A stretch of 64,000 nucleotides of DNA from the NCBI RefSeq assembly GCF_010093815.1, contig NW_022985553.1, positions 1,026,133 through 1,090,132 on the forward strand, read 5' to 3'. The translations under genes were made by a program, and so were the position numbers. This document shows positions 10,480-21,339 of this stretch, piece by piece (position 1 is the stretch's first letter; every line of letters starts with the position of its first letter). This DNA comes from Pseudovirgaria hyperparasitica (taxonomy: Eukaryota; Ascomycota; Dothideomycetes; Acrospermales; Acrospermaceae). The notes under the pieces were generated by a model. The model was not told the origin of the DNA and made no database searches. It saw only the letters and a program-made list of their open reading frames with translations.

Positions 10480-11283
10480 ATGCGCTTCGGTGGACGTTCC
10501 CGCCTCATCGGCATGGGCCTATTCGCCATCATGTCAGTCTCCGCCGCATCGGAAATGATCTTGCCTCTGGGCGAAGGCATCTTCCATAAGAGACAGGACA
10601 CTACGGCTGTCTCAAGCCGTCCTCCAGCCGCGTCCAGCGGAGGAGACACTCCAGTACCTACCAGTTCTCCAGAGGAACCGTCTTCAGTAGCACCAACCTC
10701 AGCAGCTCCGACCTCTGCTCAGCCAACACAGGATGACAATTCGTCTGGCGACTCTTCTCCAACACCTACATCAAATCGACCCTCTTCGAATGGTGGTGAC
10801 GCTGCTACCACTGTTCGTACGACGCTCTCTGAAACTCTTGAAACTACACCTCTTGTCACTCAGGTAACAAGAATTACTGTCATTACTTCTCGTGTCACAT
10901 CAGGATCGTCCGTTTTCGACACGGCCATTACTTCGGAAGTGGTCAGTGAGATGACCACTGGCTCTGCTGTGGCGACTTTGTCTCCAAGCAATGACGGCTC
11001 CAACTCTGACGGCGGCCTGAGTTCCACAAATCAAAAGATTGTCGGGGGAGTAGTGGGTGGCGTGGGTGGTGCTCTCCTGCTTGGAGGCATCGTCCTTGTA
11101 TTCCTACGCCTCCGCAAGAAGCGTCAAAATAAGGTTCAAATCGATGACGACTTCGCCGGCATGGACTATAAGCGCAACGAGAACAGTCGCAACAGCGAAC
11201 CGTTGAACAACTCAACGTTCCAAAACGCCAATGACCAGTATCATCAGCCTGCTGCTCGACCAAATGCTGCCGCGAACTTCTAA
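10480..11283 (+). CDS. Mid2/WSC-like cell-wall stress sensor, single-span
   Basis: Single exon, 267 residues. A signal peptide (about residues 1-23) is followed by a short pro-segment ending in HKR-QD, a Kex2-like dibasic site. Next comes a Ser/Thr/Pro-rich ectodomain of about 150 residues, expected to be heavily O-mannosylated, with TTPLVTQVTRITVITSRVT as its only ordered-looking part. One membrane helix (IVGGVVGGVGGALLLGGIVLVFL) with a GxxxG-rich start is followed by RLRKKRQ and a ~65-residue acidic/Asn-rich tail. This order is that of fungal Mid2/Mtl1-type sensors, which report wall stress to Rho1 and the cell-integrity MAPK pathway. It lacks the Cys-rich WSC domain. Assignment rests on architecture, not on a diagnostic motif, so other stalk-plus-helix wall proteins remain possible. 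Confidence 0.75.
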   Translation: MRFGGRSRLIGMGLFAIMSVSAASEMILPLGEGIFHKRQDTTAVSSRPPAASSGGDTPVPTSSPEEPSSVAPTSAAPTSAQPTQDDNSSGDSSPTPTSNRPSSNGGDAATTVRTTLSETLETTPLVTQVTRITVITSRVTSGSSVFDTAITSEVVSEMTTGSAVATLSPSNDGSNSDGGLSSTNQKIVGGVVGGVGGALLLGGIVLVFLRLRKKRQNKVQIDDDFAGMDYKRNENSRNSEPLNNSTFQNANDQYHQPAARPNAAANF

Positions 11284-11976
11284 TCCCACATATGCGCTCA
11301 CCAAAACTTACGAATAATGACATACCTACCCAATCGTCCTCTGTAAATTCTATCGAAGCCTTTACCAGACCATCGAGTCAATCGATACATAGCATAGGTG
11401 TTTCATGGCCCTTATGCTGCATTAATAGTATTGCAATTTGCTGGTCAGACTTTGGAACATTACAGACCTGTTTCTTGTCACTCATTTGCGCTCTTGCGGA
11501 GCTTCCTCATCTTGGGCAGCTATATCAAACCACACCTCATTAGTTCTTTTTTTTGCACTAGCAATACTATAGATGGAAAGGCTACGATACGCCGTCAACA
11601 TGTATCTCAATATAATAATGAACCTCCGTACTATATTCAGTATTGGACAAAAGTATGTTTTCACCTTTCGCAAAGCGACCTTAACTTGTTGTTGCATCAG
11701 TCAAATCAAGTCAAGACCATCAAATGGTTTCCGTGTGATTTAATGAGGCAGTTCTGGCAGAACACGGTCGATCATCGATGTGGTGGCCATGTAGGCGCCG
11801 TTTCAGATTTGTCTCAGGACTACGCCGTAATGTAGGCAGAACAGGAGGCAACTTATGCGCCTTAGATCTACCTTGGATAGATTATTCCAGCATATATACT
11901 GGCTCCCGTCCTAGACTGTCACATGCGTAGATGCTGTTACTCACATCATACCTATGAACGCTATTGAATATGAAAT
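11284..11976. other. Intergenic
   Basis: 3' flank of the Mid2-like gene and upstream region of the small secreted-protein gene. Fairly AT-rich; nothing further recognised. Confidence 0.5.
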
Positions 11977-12514
11977 ATGTATGGCTTTACTATTAGCATT
12001 TCATTCTTCTCACTTGTTTTCTTCTATCCTGTAACATCTTTACCAAACCTAAGGGATTCCTATAACCCTGATAACGCAATGCTGAACTTATCCGCACGGC
12101 AAGCAAATAATCTTCAGACCTTTGATCAAGCCCTCGGCGGAGCAAAGGCGCCAGCAATTACGCAAAGTGGAGACTATCAACGTCCATACACTGTCGACGG
12201 AGTCCTTTTCGCTGATCTTGGATCTGCGACACGGCGCAGCTGTGACACGCAGTTCAACGCTTGCGCTGGAATTGTGAACGCGGCTGGAAACAACAAGGGA
12301 TCTTTCAGTGTGACCGATTGTGATGCTCAGAGAAGTAAGGAGTTAAAACGATGCAATTGCATGACACTTGAGATCTAGCGACTAACGACGATGTCCAGGT
12401 GCCTGCACCACTGGCAAATCACAATCAGAAGATCCGCCGTCTACTATTGGATTTACGGAGAATCTAGGACCAGACCCTCAATTTCCGGACTTTGATCTTA
12501 TATGTGATGCTTGA
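11977..12514 (+). CDS. Small secreted Cys-containing protein
   Basis: Two exons, 11977-12334 and 12399-12514, with a 64-nt intron (GTAAGG donor, GACTAAC branch, CAG acceptor). The product has 157 residues. A signal peptide (ISFFSLVFFYPVTSLP, about residues 1-22) is followed by a region without motifs, then RRSCDTQFNACAGI, SFSVTDCD and SACTTGK, giving four closely spaced Cys that probably form two disulfides. The last residues are acidic (PDFDLICDA). If the intron is not spliced, the frame stops 12 codons later, so splicing decides whether the fourth Cys of the cluster is present. Similar short secreted proteins are common in plant-associated ascomycetes and are often listed as effector candidates; no function is known. 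The neighbouring DNA is AT-rich. Confidence 0.7.
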
Positions 12515-13503
12515 GTTGATGTCAATAGCAACAACACCATGTCGATGGTATATATGCTTAAGTTTTTGTACAGCATGGTTTTACTAGCATCTCATTGAGT
12601 ATATAAAGGATCTGTACTAAAAGGCTTTGTATAAGAAGATTATGGATTTGAGACCCTTTTAATCTACCTAGACAATCATGGTAATTTAAATTGAATATTA
12701 AATTTCAGACACGCCGACGCAAGAGATCTACTAACTATGCCATAAAAACCCCTTCTCATAGGATATGGGTGCAGTATGCACTTATATGCTGGCTGATCCT
12801 AAAGCGCATTTCTCGTATATTAGCCTGTTGTTTGTTTGGCGGGGTGGGGGATGGGTTAAGACGCATAAAGACATAGTTCAGACCGGCGAGTGAAGATTGT
12901 GTTCTTCATGGCTCGTAAAGCCTATTAGACAAATATTGAAACCAGTGTAGATCATCATGAAGATAAACAATGAAGCAACAATATACACAGATATAGATCC
13001 ACTCACCTTCAATACAAATGACTTGTCAAAACTATGAGTATTGTGCTGGAAGTTTGGAATCAGTGTCAGATTGTCTTCCTTTATATACGTCTAACACGCA
13101 ATACAGTAATACTCATTCTGAATCATTCTTTGCATACGAGACGCCCCGCTTTTCGAAACACTAAGATCATTTGGGTAAGAGAGCTTGTACTGATAGAGGC
13201 AAGTCTGGTAGGGATGCCACACGTGACTACAGAACCGCAGGGTGCGGCGGGCGCTAGCCATCTACAGATTAGACTGTTGTTCCTTGCTTGGGTCATAAAC
13301 AATGGCTGATTCATGTACACAAACAACCTCACAGCTACCTCTCTTTACGAATACAAACACTCGCTAAGACTTGCGCTTCTTTCCAATATCAATTCTTATC
13401 CATCACGGAATACTCCCCGGGTCTGCAAGACGGACTATTACTGCAATCTCGCCAATAGCGATCGACACAGGCGGGCAATTTTCCTACTTCAGAAATAGGG
13501 ACA
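12515..13503. other. Intergenic, AT-rich
   Basis: AT-rich spacer with no supported gene. The last ~200 bases are the likely promoter and leader of the disordered-protein gene that starts at 13504. Confidence 0.5.
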
Positions 13504-15468
13504 ATGCCGCGCTTGACCCGCGCGCAGCGCGCCGCACAGGCTGAAGGTAGCGACACCATCCATATCGACCACACAGCAACAGAACCAATTGAATCAGTAG
13601 ACTCTATATCTGACGATCTCGAGCGCGCTCCCTTGAAGGAATTGGCAATCAACTTTGAAGAGGTTGCCGAGGAGATGCCCCCGAAGAAGAAAGCTGCCAA
13701 GGGCAAAGGCAAAGGACGCGGCAAGAAGACAAAGAAAGAGGAAGTTGTTGAGGAAGAGCAGATTGAAGAGGAACCTGAACCTGAAGATAGCGCTGAAATG
13801 CCAGGTGATCCTGAACAAGCTGTAGCTGGTACTGCTAGTGAAGGGTTTGAGGAAGAATTGCGAACAGAGCCGGAGCTACAAGGTGTGTCCCGGCCGTTCT
13901 CCACTGACAGTCACAATTTTCAATGCTGACCTATGATTCTAGTCACAGCTCAGATGAGCGTTGAAGAAACACCAGCGCCACCTTCAGTGCGTGCTACGCG
14001 CAAGACCAGACGCCAACTAGCTATGGAGGCCGAAGTCGAGAAACAAGAACCACAGCCCGAGCCCACGAAGAACGAAATGAACCAGTCTGATGCATCGGAG
14101 GAACATACTCCCGAGGTTCCTGCTATAGTACCTGTCATTGAGGTTCCTACGACAGAAACTCCTATTGCCAACTCCCCTGAATATCCAGTCCAGGAAGACT
14201 CGCCAGAGGAAGAATTGTCACCAAGCCATCAAATCAAGATGTCCTTGACACCGATTAAGGTTCCTTCATCGGATGTTTCTAGCCGCAGCGGCTCTCTATC
14301 ACCATCGCGTAAATCGCCCGGTACCATAGAGGCTCTTGACGCTCTCGAGGACGCGATGGAGGACATCACTAAAGCACTCACGCCTAATAAGACTCGATCC
14401 GCACCCAAAGTAAAGGTTAATGGTCATACCCCGACTACGAGTGACTCGTCCATCGAGGCTCCAATTCCAGCCCCAAAGGTGTCACGAACACCCCGCGCTG
14501 CTAGATCGCTTAAGGAGAATGTGCCACCAAAGTCAGCAGCAAAGAAGACTGTTCCAGCAATAGTTTCCAAGCCTGTAGTACCCCGTCCACAGAAGAACAT
14601 CACAAGTAAACCTCCAGCCTCCAGCAATCCGAAACCGAAGGGAACAGGAGAAGTCGTAGATTACCTTGCATCAAAACGTCGGCCCGTAAGCGTGTCATTC
14701 CCAACACCTCCTCCTCTAGCCAAATCCACCAGAGCCCCCACCAAAGCATCTTTCACATTACCTGGTGAAGCTGTTGCAGCGAAATTAAAAGCTGCCCGAG
14801 AAGCACGTCTTCAGAAGGACGCTGCCGAAGGAGAGAAGGCCGCCCAGAAGAAGCCTGTCGTCAAAGCACGACCCATCCCTAAAGCTGCTGGCCAGGCCCC
14901 TGTAGTCAAGCAAACAGCAGCCAGTAGAGCACGAGAAGCCGCTATCAATGGAACCGTACCTAATGTCCAAGCTCCAAAGCGCAACTCTTCTATGGACATC
15001 ACGGCAGCTTCTAAAAGGATATCTCTAGCTACGTCGAGGACTCGGCCGGCGTCAGTACATATCGGCTCATTGACCAAGAAGGACACGCCTGGCATCACAA
15101 TCCCGCCACCAGCACCCTCAAGCAATACAATGCCTAAAGCCCGCGTGCCATCCACACACGCTCCATCCGTAATTTGCAAACCTGCTCGCGTCCCAAGCAA
15201 CTCTAAGCCTTCGGCCGTTGGCCCAGTCACCGGTGCACCGGTATCTGCCGCCGAAGCCGCGGCCCAGCGCGTCAAGGGCAGAGAAGTGTTCAACAGAGAT
15301 CGACAGGAAAAGGAGGAGCGCGAACGCGAGAAGAGAGAAAAGGAGGAGGCCGCGAAGAAGGCTAGAGCAGAGGCGGCCGAGCGCGGCCGAATCGCGAGTA
15401 GGGAGTGGGCCGAGAAGCAGAAAAAGAGAGCTGAGAGCGCCGTGGCGGGTCAGGCTGCGGCTGTGTGA
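13504..15468 (+). CDS. Conserved disordered fungal protein with basic C-terminal coiled coil
   Basis: Two exons, 13504-13882 and 13943-15468; the intron (GTGTGT, GCTGAC, TAG) is 60 nt. The product has 634 residues and is low-complexity almost throughout. The start MPRLTRAQRAAQ is typical of a Pezizomycotina-wide family that databases often mislabel as carboxylesterase; there is no hydrolase motif. Features in order: an acidic/basic N-terminus with PPKKKAAKGKGKGRGKK (nuclear-localisation or DNA-binding-like, near residue 60), a Pro/Ser/Thr-rich middle with many SP/TP sites, SFTLPGEAVAAKLKAAREARL followed by a KARPIP motif reminiscent of TPX2-type microtubule proteins, and a C-terminal charged helix (residues ~585-625, EKEEREREKREKEEA). 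A nuclear or spindle role is inference only. Confidence 0.8.
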
Positions 15469-18400
15469 GCCCGGCTTGCTGGCTTTTTTTTTTTGAAAGG
15501 GGTCGAAAGATGTGATGGGTGTTGGTTTTTGAAGTATGTGCGCGTGTGCGTGTGCCTGTGCTTTTGCAGTCGCGTTGGCGTGTGGGTCGGGTTTGGTGTA
15601 TGTGTATACAATGCGTTCTGGAGTTTTCTCACTTCGACATTGAGCCCAAGTGCGGCGTGGTTTTTTGGATCACACCATTTGTCCTTGTACCTTTTAAGGG
15701 GTTTATCATACCAACCAATTCATACTTCTTGCTCTCGCAATTTGGATCCTGTCACGCTTGTTTGGCACTTGTTGAGGTTCCGATATTTCTCTCGCGGGGT
15801 TTTAATCACTCAACATAGAGGGATTATAGCCCAATATGGAAGTGACAAATTCGTTGATGGGTATGAAAATTTGTTATTGCAGTCATCGAGAACATTCTTT
15901 GCGTTGACGGCCATGTGCTCCGAGACACAGGCTGCGCAACTTGAAGTACATGCTGTGCGGAGTTCAGATTCTATCTACAAGTTTCTCGGCATAACTTTGT
16001 TTCTTTGGATACAGATTTCTTTACCTATAGTATGGGAGATGCAGCTTGAATCATTATACCGTAACTCTGAATATGTACCTGAATCTTTGTATATTATGAT
16101 ATAGAATCATGATTCAATTTTGAGTTCTATCTTCTACTGTGTCTCTCGGTTGGATAATGGAGAATCATGTTATATTGGCGATACGGTGACTTGTTATACC
16201 ACCAGTGGTAAGACTTTACGCTGGAAAATGGTTGGAGATTAGGTGCTTTAAGTCGTCCGTGGACGTAGATGAAGTAGCGGTGCCTCCTACTCACTCACCC
16301 ACCTATGCTGGTCCCGTGAAAAACAGTAGTCTAGACGTGAAGACCGTGTGGCTTTAGCATTAGGAGCTCACCGCCGGCTGTATGTAGACAGATAGACAGA
16401 CAGACTCACTGACCGGCGTATATCGTGCATAACACGTCCTTTGAAGGCTCGTCTAGGTCACCGGTCTTAGTGTGAAATGTGGAATGAAGCATCCATCCCA
16501 AAAACGCGAGATAAGCTTCTTTTGGGAGTGGAACCCATTCAAGTAAGTACTATGTAGGAAGGTGTAGTGACTGGAGGACTTAGGAGCAGCGAAGCTTCTT
16601 TCAGAGTCAGTAGGGAGGGTAAGGGGCGTCTACAGAGGGTGGAAGAGGGACAAGCGTAGTATAGACGTGCCTCATGTTCTGTCTGGCTGTAAAAGTGGAA
16701 TAAAAGGAGGCGTTATGGTACGGGGTGTATGACGGACTTGTGACAATATACTTCAGCTATGACGCGCGTGAGGTATAGGAAGAACATGGATGAGACAGCG
16801 AACGCCAACAAGAGCAGTTTCGAGAAGAAGCCCCCCCCTCCGTGTGGGGGTACGAGGATATTAGACATACGAGGTAGATGCCAAGATAGCTGGAATCGAT
16901 GACAAGTGGAAGAAAATGACTATGACAGAAAGAAGGAAATAGCGAAAAGAAGGATGGAATAGAGCACATGCAGATCGCGACTCCTTCGTTCGTTCCGTGG
17001 AGAATACCGTCCTGGGCTCAACCTCGCATGTAGTTGGTATACGAGCGCTTTTTACTTCCTTGCGACCTGAAATTCGTCATTCTTGAGCTGTAGGTCATTC
17101 TTCGACCGCGTTCGAGACCTTATGAGTAGGTGCCAGATGTGTAGCTCGACCACCACCGCCGTAGCCAACGAGCAAGCCTTAGATGAGAGACTATGTATGA
17201 TCCGGTGTATGCAAGGCCTGTTAAGAGCGCTTTTGTTTGATGTGGACCTTACCTATTAACTCAAAGCCGACAGCTGCTACAAATTTGAAATACCGCCCAA
17301 GTCTTCTTTTTTAATAATCCTTCACACGTAAGTGGTCGTAATTAAATGGGGACTCAAAGACACACACTGAAGATCTATGCCCAACCATCAAAAAAGTAAT
17401 GTGTCTTCTTGTTGCTCTGCACAAATTTTTCTTCTTCTTCTTCTCTAAATGGCGCGCACGAAAGACGCTACCCCAGATGTTGGCACATGCGCGGAGGAGT
17501 GCATTGTTATGCTGTCAAGGGGGCTTTGGAATGGGGGAGCATGTCATTTGCCGGCCCGGGGAAGTCGGGACGCGCCCGTTCGCCCAAGGGTGTTGTTCAA
17601 GCAGGAAGCAGAAACACACATCTCGTATGGACGAGGTCGAACACTTGGCGGTAGTCCACGGTTCGCGGGGCGGCTCATGTAGACCCTGGCACCCATGCTG
17701 TTTAATCTAAGTCTACATAACCGATGTTTGAGAATTTGAAATGTAGGCAGCGGCAGTAAGGGCAGGGCGCATTGGCTGATCGAGTCCTCCCCGTTCACGG
17801 ACCCATTGATAAGAAGAGGCTGCCGAAGATGTTTTGATGAAAATGCTTGTGCGAAAAAAACCGGGAGAAGCGACGAAAGGGCGGCGTCTCGCCAAACTGC
17901 ACAGACCGTGTTGTTGGGAAGAAATGGTTGGCGCATGCAGCACTGCCATGGTGAGTGAGCCTCTGAAATCTAAACGAATGTGCAGGAGCTAGACAGCCCG
18001 TAGATGTCCTGACAGTGTTGATACGCTGCCAAACAATGCCTTGTTTTCCATATCTTGCATTGCTAGGCCGGCATCGATAATGGGCGATGGCACGAGCAGA
18101 TAGCCGTCTCGACTGTATGCGGCTGGCCAGAAGCGACGCGGGCATACGAAGGTGGGTCTTGGGGGGTGAAGATAAGAAGTATGTCTTAGGATCGTTGAGT
18201 CACCGTGAATGGATGCAGATTATTGTCAAAACTCAGAGCCATCCTGCGACATCTCAGGAATACTCCTAGCCTAACCCATTAGGGTACTCTAGATCATCTT
18301 AACACTTGAGTAATTCAATCCATCGTTGGATGGTGCACTAGCGGGCCGCTTGCGTCTCCCTCCCGTCTGGGGTAGAGCTTGTAGACTGGGATGAAGGGTA

Positions 18401-20044
18401 GCGGCTAGACTCGACGTAGCATGCTGCACATATCACGTTTGTAGCAGGCTATAATTAATAGCGAAGATGTCAATATTGAGATCCAGTGGATTCGGCACTC
18501 TAACTCGGTATGAAGAGGAAGCTACTACAAGTCTGGCCTGACCGAATCCTATGGCACCTCGAGTACCAGAGTATTGCCGTCGATGACAGTTGTCCCCACC
18601 TTCGACTCGAAGATATGCATCATTTCGGTGTGCGATTCGTCCACGGCAACACTGCTTTGTGCAAGCTGCGCCCAGTTCATATGTTGGTCTCCTTGGTGAT
18701 CTCTAAGACCTATATAGCATAGCCTTCCAATCGCAGCTGTCCTTACCAAAGCAACATATGTTTGGATGAGTACAGGCAGGAGAACAGTCGTGCACACATT
18801 ACTCTATAACGCCGTATGTGCATCTTCGATTCCGTGCATGTACATAGTACAGGCAAGCGTCACCATCGCGCTTGAGACTGCCTGAGCAGATTCTCTTGAA
18901 GCAAAGCTCGGCGGAAAGCGTTCGAGCTAGCATCCATGTCCATGTCCATAGTGTTGCTATGACTGGTCATCAATTTTTCTCCTTTGCCCTGGCTCCACTC
19001 GCTCTCCCGTTCGCTTCCGCCGTTTCTTGTACCAAATAAAGAATGATATCTAAGTGGTCCATGTTCAGGCCTATTCTAGCTATGTATAGCGTAAAGGATG
19101 AGCATCTCGCCACGTTTCGTTGGGCTCAATGAGACATTTCGACTATAGTAACCTCACATCAGCTCACCATGTCGTGTTGCTCAAGATCATGCTCAACATT
19201 CCTAGAGCGTCGCGCCGTGCAAGGACCAAAGATGAGAGGCCTGCGAGGCTGGGAAATACAGTACCAATCTCTATGCTGTGCAACATGATCGACCTCCATC
19301 AGAGCCGTTACCTAACACCGAGGAGCGAAAATTTTGATACCGTAGCATGTAGCGCATTTCCGGTGAAGCTTGAGCTGAGTTACGCAGAACGAGTCATAAA
19401 AAAAGTTTTTTTCAACGATGTGATGCTGATGTTCTCCGGTATTTCTCCGGTATTCACGAACCCGACTTTTGACTTGTGTATCAATTACATTTCATCTTTT
19501 TCCCATAGAACCACTTGCTAGTCATCCCAAATCAAGATAGTTGATCAAATATGGCATAGTTATTGCGTTCCGGATGTCCTGAGGTCAAGTGAAAATGTCA
19601 ATCGAGAGATTTTGTGAAGTCTTGTAAAAGTATTTGAATATACCAGGTACTGCACTATTGATGCCGAAGGAGCCTTAGACGCTATTGGACAATTCCGTGA
19701 ACGGCGGAAGTAAAGATTGACATGTCTAACTCGTTCGAGCAAGGCTGGCTTTCTCCTCAAATGACAGGAATATGGCGCAACTCGCGCTGCCAAGGTGCGC
19801 TTTCGCTTCGAGTTTGGCACCCGAGCGGCGAGAACCGTAGTTGTGTTACCAGGGGGTTCTGGAGGTTATGTATGTGTGGGCACAAAGCCGCAATATAACG
19901 AAGTGAATTCAAAGTCATCGGATTCAGACCAAAGGCAAGTTTTAAGATCGAGGTTATAATGCCAAACCTAATGAATAGAGAGCCCCAGGAAGGAACAGCA
20001 TTGTTAGTCTATGGCGAGTGATCCACCTGAGACAAGCAAAGGCC

Positions 20045-20622
20045 AGGGGGACCCGAAGAGGGGTACATCAGCCCATCCATGTACATCAACCCATGACCAC
20101 TTTTAATAGTGGAGGAACGAATCGCATCATTGGGGCCGAGACGGCAGGGAATGTGACTCGTGTGGAGGAGCGCTCCGAGCTCTCATCAGGGTTTGCCGCC
20201 GCTGCCTTCGTCTTGACTTGCATTCGTTGAGTGAGCATGTTCACAAACTAGTGCTAATACGCCATCATCTGGTCTATCTCGATACTACGAATCTCTATTT
20301 TTTTTTTGTAGTTTCTCCAAGCTCTCTGAGGGCTGAGATTGCCGTGGTGCACGTAAGGGTTATTGGGTCGGGTCTGGTAGTAGTAGGAATAGTCAGTATT
20401 AGAGCTCCAGGGTTCTGATTGAAGCTCGCACCGGTGAGTTCTCTTCTTGCTGCAGGTTTGAACGATTTTGGAAGCATCCAAGTGTAAGCCATAGGCGGAT
20501 TCAACACACCAGTCCACAAGTACCTGGCCTGCTGCGTAGTTGTGCAATGAGCAATGACGCCCCCCCGCGCGGGCGAAGAAAGACTTTTGCAACCGTGATG
20601 GTCCGTGCGTGCTTGCACCCCT
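20045..20622 (+). promoter_or_regulatory. Stress-response-element-like motifs upstream of ECL1-type gene
   Basis: Three STRE-like pentamers (AGGGG at 20045 and 20059, CCCCT at 20618) lie 220-800 bases before the ECL1-type start codon. In yeasts such motifs bind Msn2/4-type zinc fingers. The motif is short and expected by chance, so this is only suggestive. Confidence 0.3.
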
Positions 20623-20720
20623 TGTCAATCCCTCTCCTCTCCCCATCAACCCACTAAGAGACTACGACGACCAAGAGAAGGCCCCACTATTTACTAGCTC
20701 ATGCGCCCTTCCCAAGCCTC

Positions 20721-20726
20721 TATAAA
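20721..20726 (+). promoter_or_regulatory. TATA box of the ECL1-type gene
   Basis: TATAAA 121 bases upstream of the ATG, followed by a CA/CT-rich leader. Its position and clean match fit a stress-regulated, TATA-type fungal promoter. Confidence 0.45.
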
Positions 20727-20841
20727 CCACTCAACTACCCATCTCACACTCTTTCAAAAGCTCCAGATCCCCACTCCTCTTACAACCTTTCTCGACTCGA
20801 ACACCCGTCAATCTAGTCCTATCCTCAACTACCACTTCAAC

Positions 20842-21339
20842 ATGTCGACCGAAATGGATTGGTATCATGACTACTGCCTCTCCTGCGATCGCCAGCTCTC
20901 CGAGGGCGCTTACTGCTCCCAGGCCTGCCGTCTAGCAGACCTCGAAAACACGAATTCAAACACGACGTCCGTTAATACTCACAATCACACTCACTCCGGC
21001 TTCTACCTCCCTCCTGCCGTCGACTTCGCTACCCACAGCCAATCCGCTGAGCGGAGCAAAGCATACTCCCAGCAATCGAGTCCTTCCACACACTACTACA
21101 CATACTACTCTCCTCCATCGCCGACATGCTCCTCCTACAGCTCCACCTCTAGCTCTACCGCACAAACCTCACAGACTCAGGCAAAACGCCTCAGTGCTTC
21201 ATCATCTCACTCGTCGTTATCGTCCGTATCGGGCAATCAGACTGCTCCAGGCCTCACACCTCAAGCTGCATCAGCGTTACAAGGCTATGTCAGTTCCTTT
21301 GACCAAGTTCGGGAGCACAAGCGACGATATCGATCCTAG
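20842..21339 (+). CDS. ECL1-family lifespan/starvation regulator
   Basis: Single exon, 165 residues. The N-terminus WYHDYCLSCDRQ-LSEGAYCSQACRLADLE holds four Cys at 12, 15, 25 and 29 (CxxC-x9-CxxxC), the zinc-binding pattern of the fission-yeast Ecl1/2/3 family (Pfam life-span regulatory factor). Those small proteins respond to sulfur, amino-acid or zinc shortage and extend chronological lifespan. The remaining ~130 residues are Ser/Thr/Tyr-rich and disordered, and the end is basic (FDQVREHKRRYRS). S. pombe Ecl proteins are much shorter, but long Ser-rich tails are usual in Pezizomycotina. The frame is open upstream to 20701, but MSTEMDWY is the first Met that fits the family. It stands alone in a gene-poor region. 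Confidence 0.85.
   Translation: MSTEMDWYHDYCLSCDRQLSEGAYCSQACRLADLENTNSNTTSVNTHNHTHSGFYLPPAVDFATHSQSAERSKAYSQQSSPSTHYYTYYSPPSPTCSSYSSTSSSTAQTSQTQAKRLSASSSHSSLSSVSGNQTAPGLTPQAASALQGYVSSFDQVREHKRRYRS

Larger units (their letters stand above)
15469..20841. other. Long gene-poor interval
   Basis: 5.4 kb without a supportable gene. The longest open frames (130 codons or fewer, e.g. 17544-17936 and 19120-19521) have no recognisable family, signal peptide or splice context. Just after 15468 a T10 run and GTGTGC-rich stretch form the 3' flank of the disordered-protein gene. A (TTC)n tract lies near 17431. The last ~800 bases are the upstream region of the ECL1-type gene. Confidence 0.5.

Noticed and set aside
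15493-16104. 203-codon plus-strand frame after the disordered-protein gene
   Set aside because: It starts at TTG in the 3' flank, begins in GTGT-rich DNA, and shows no family or splice context.
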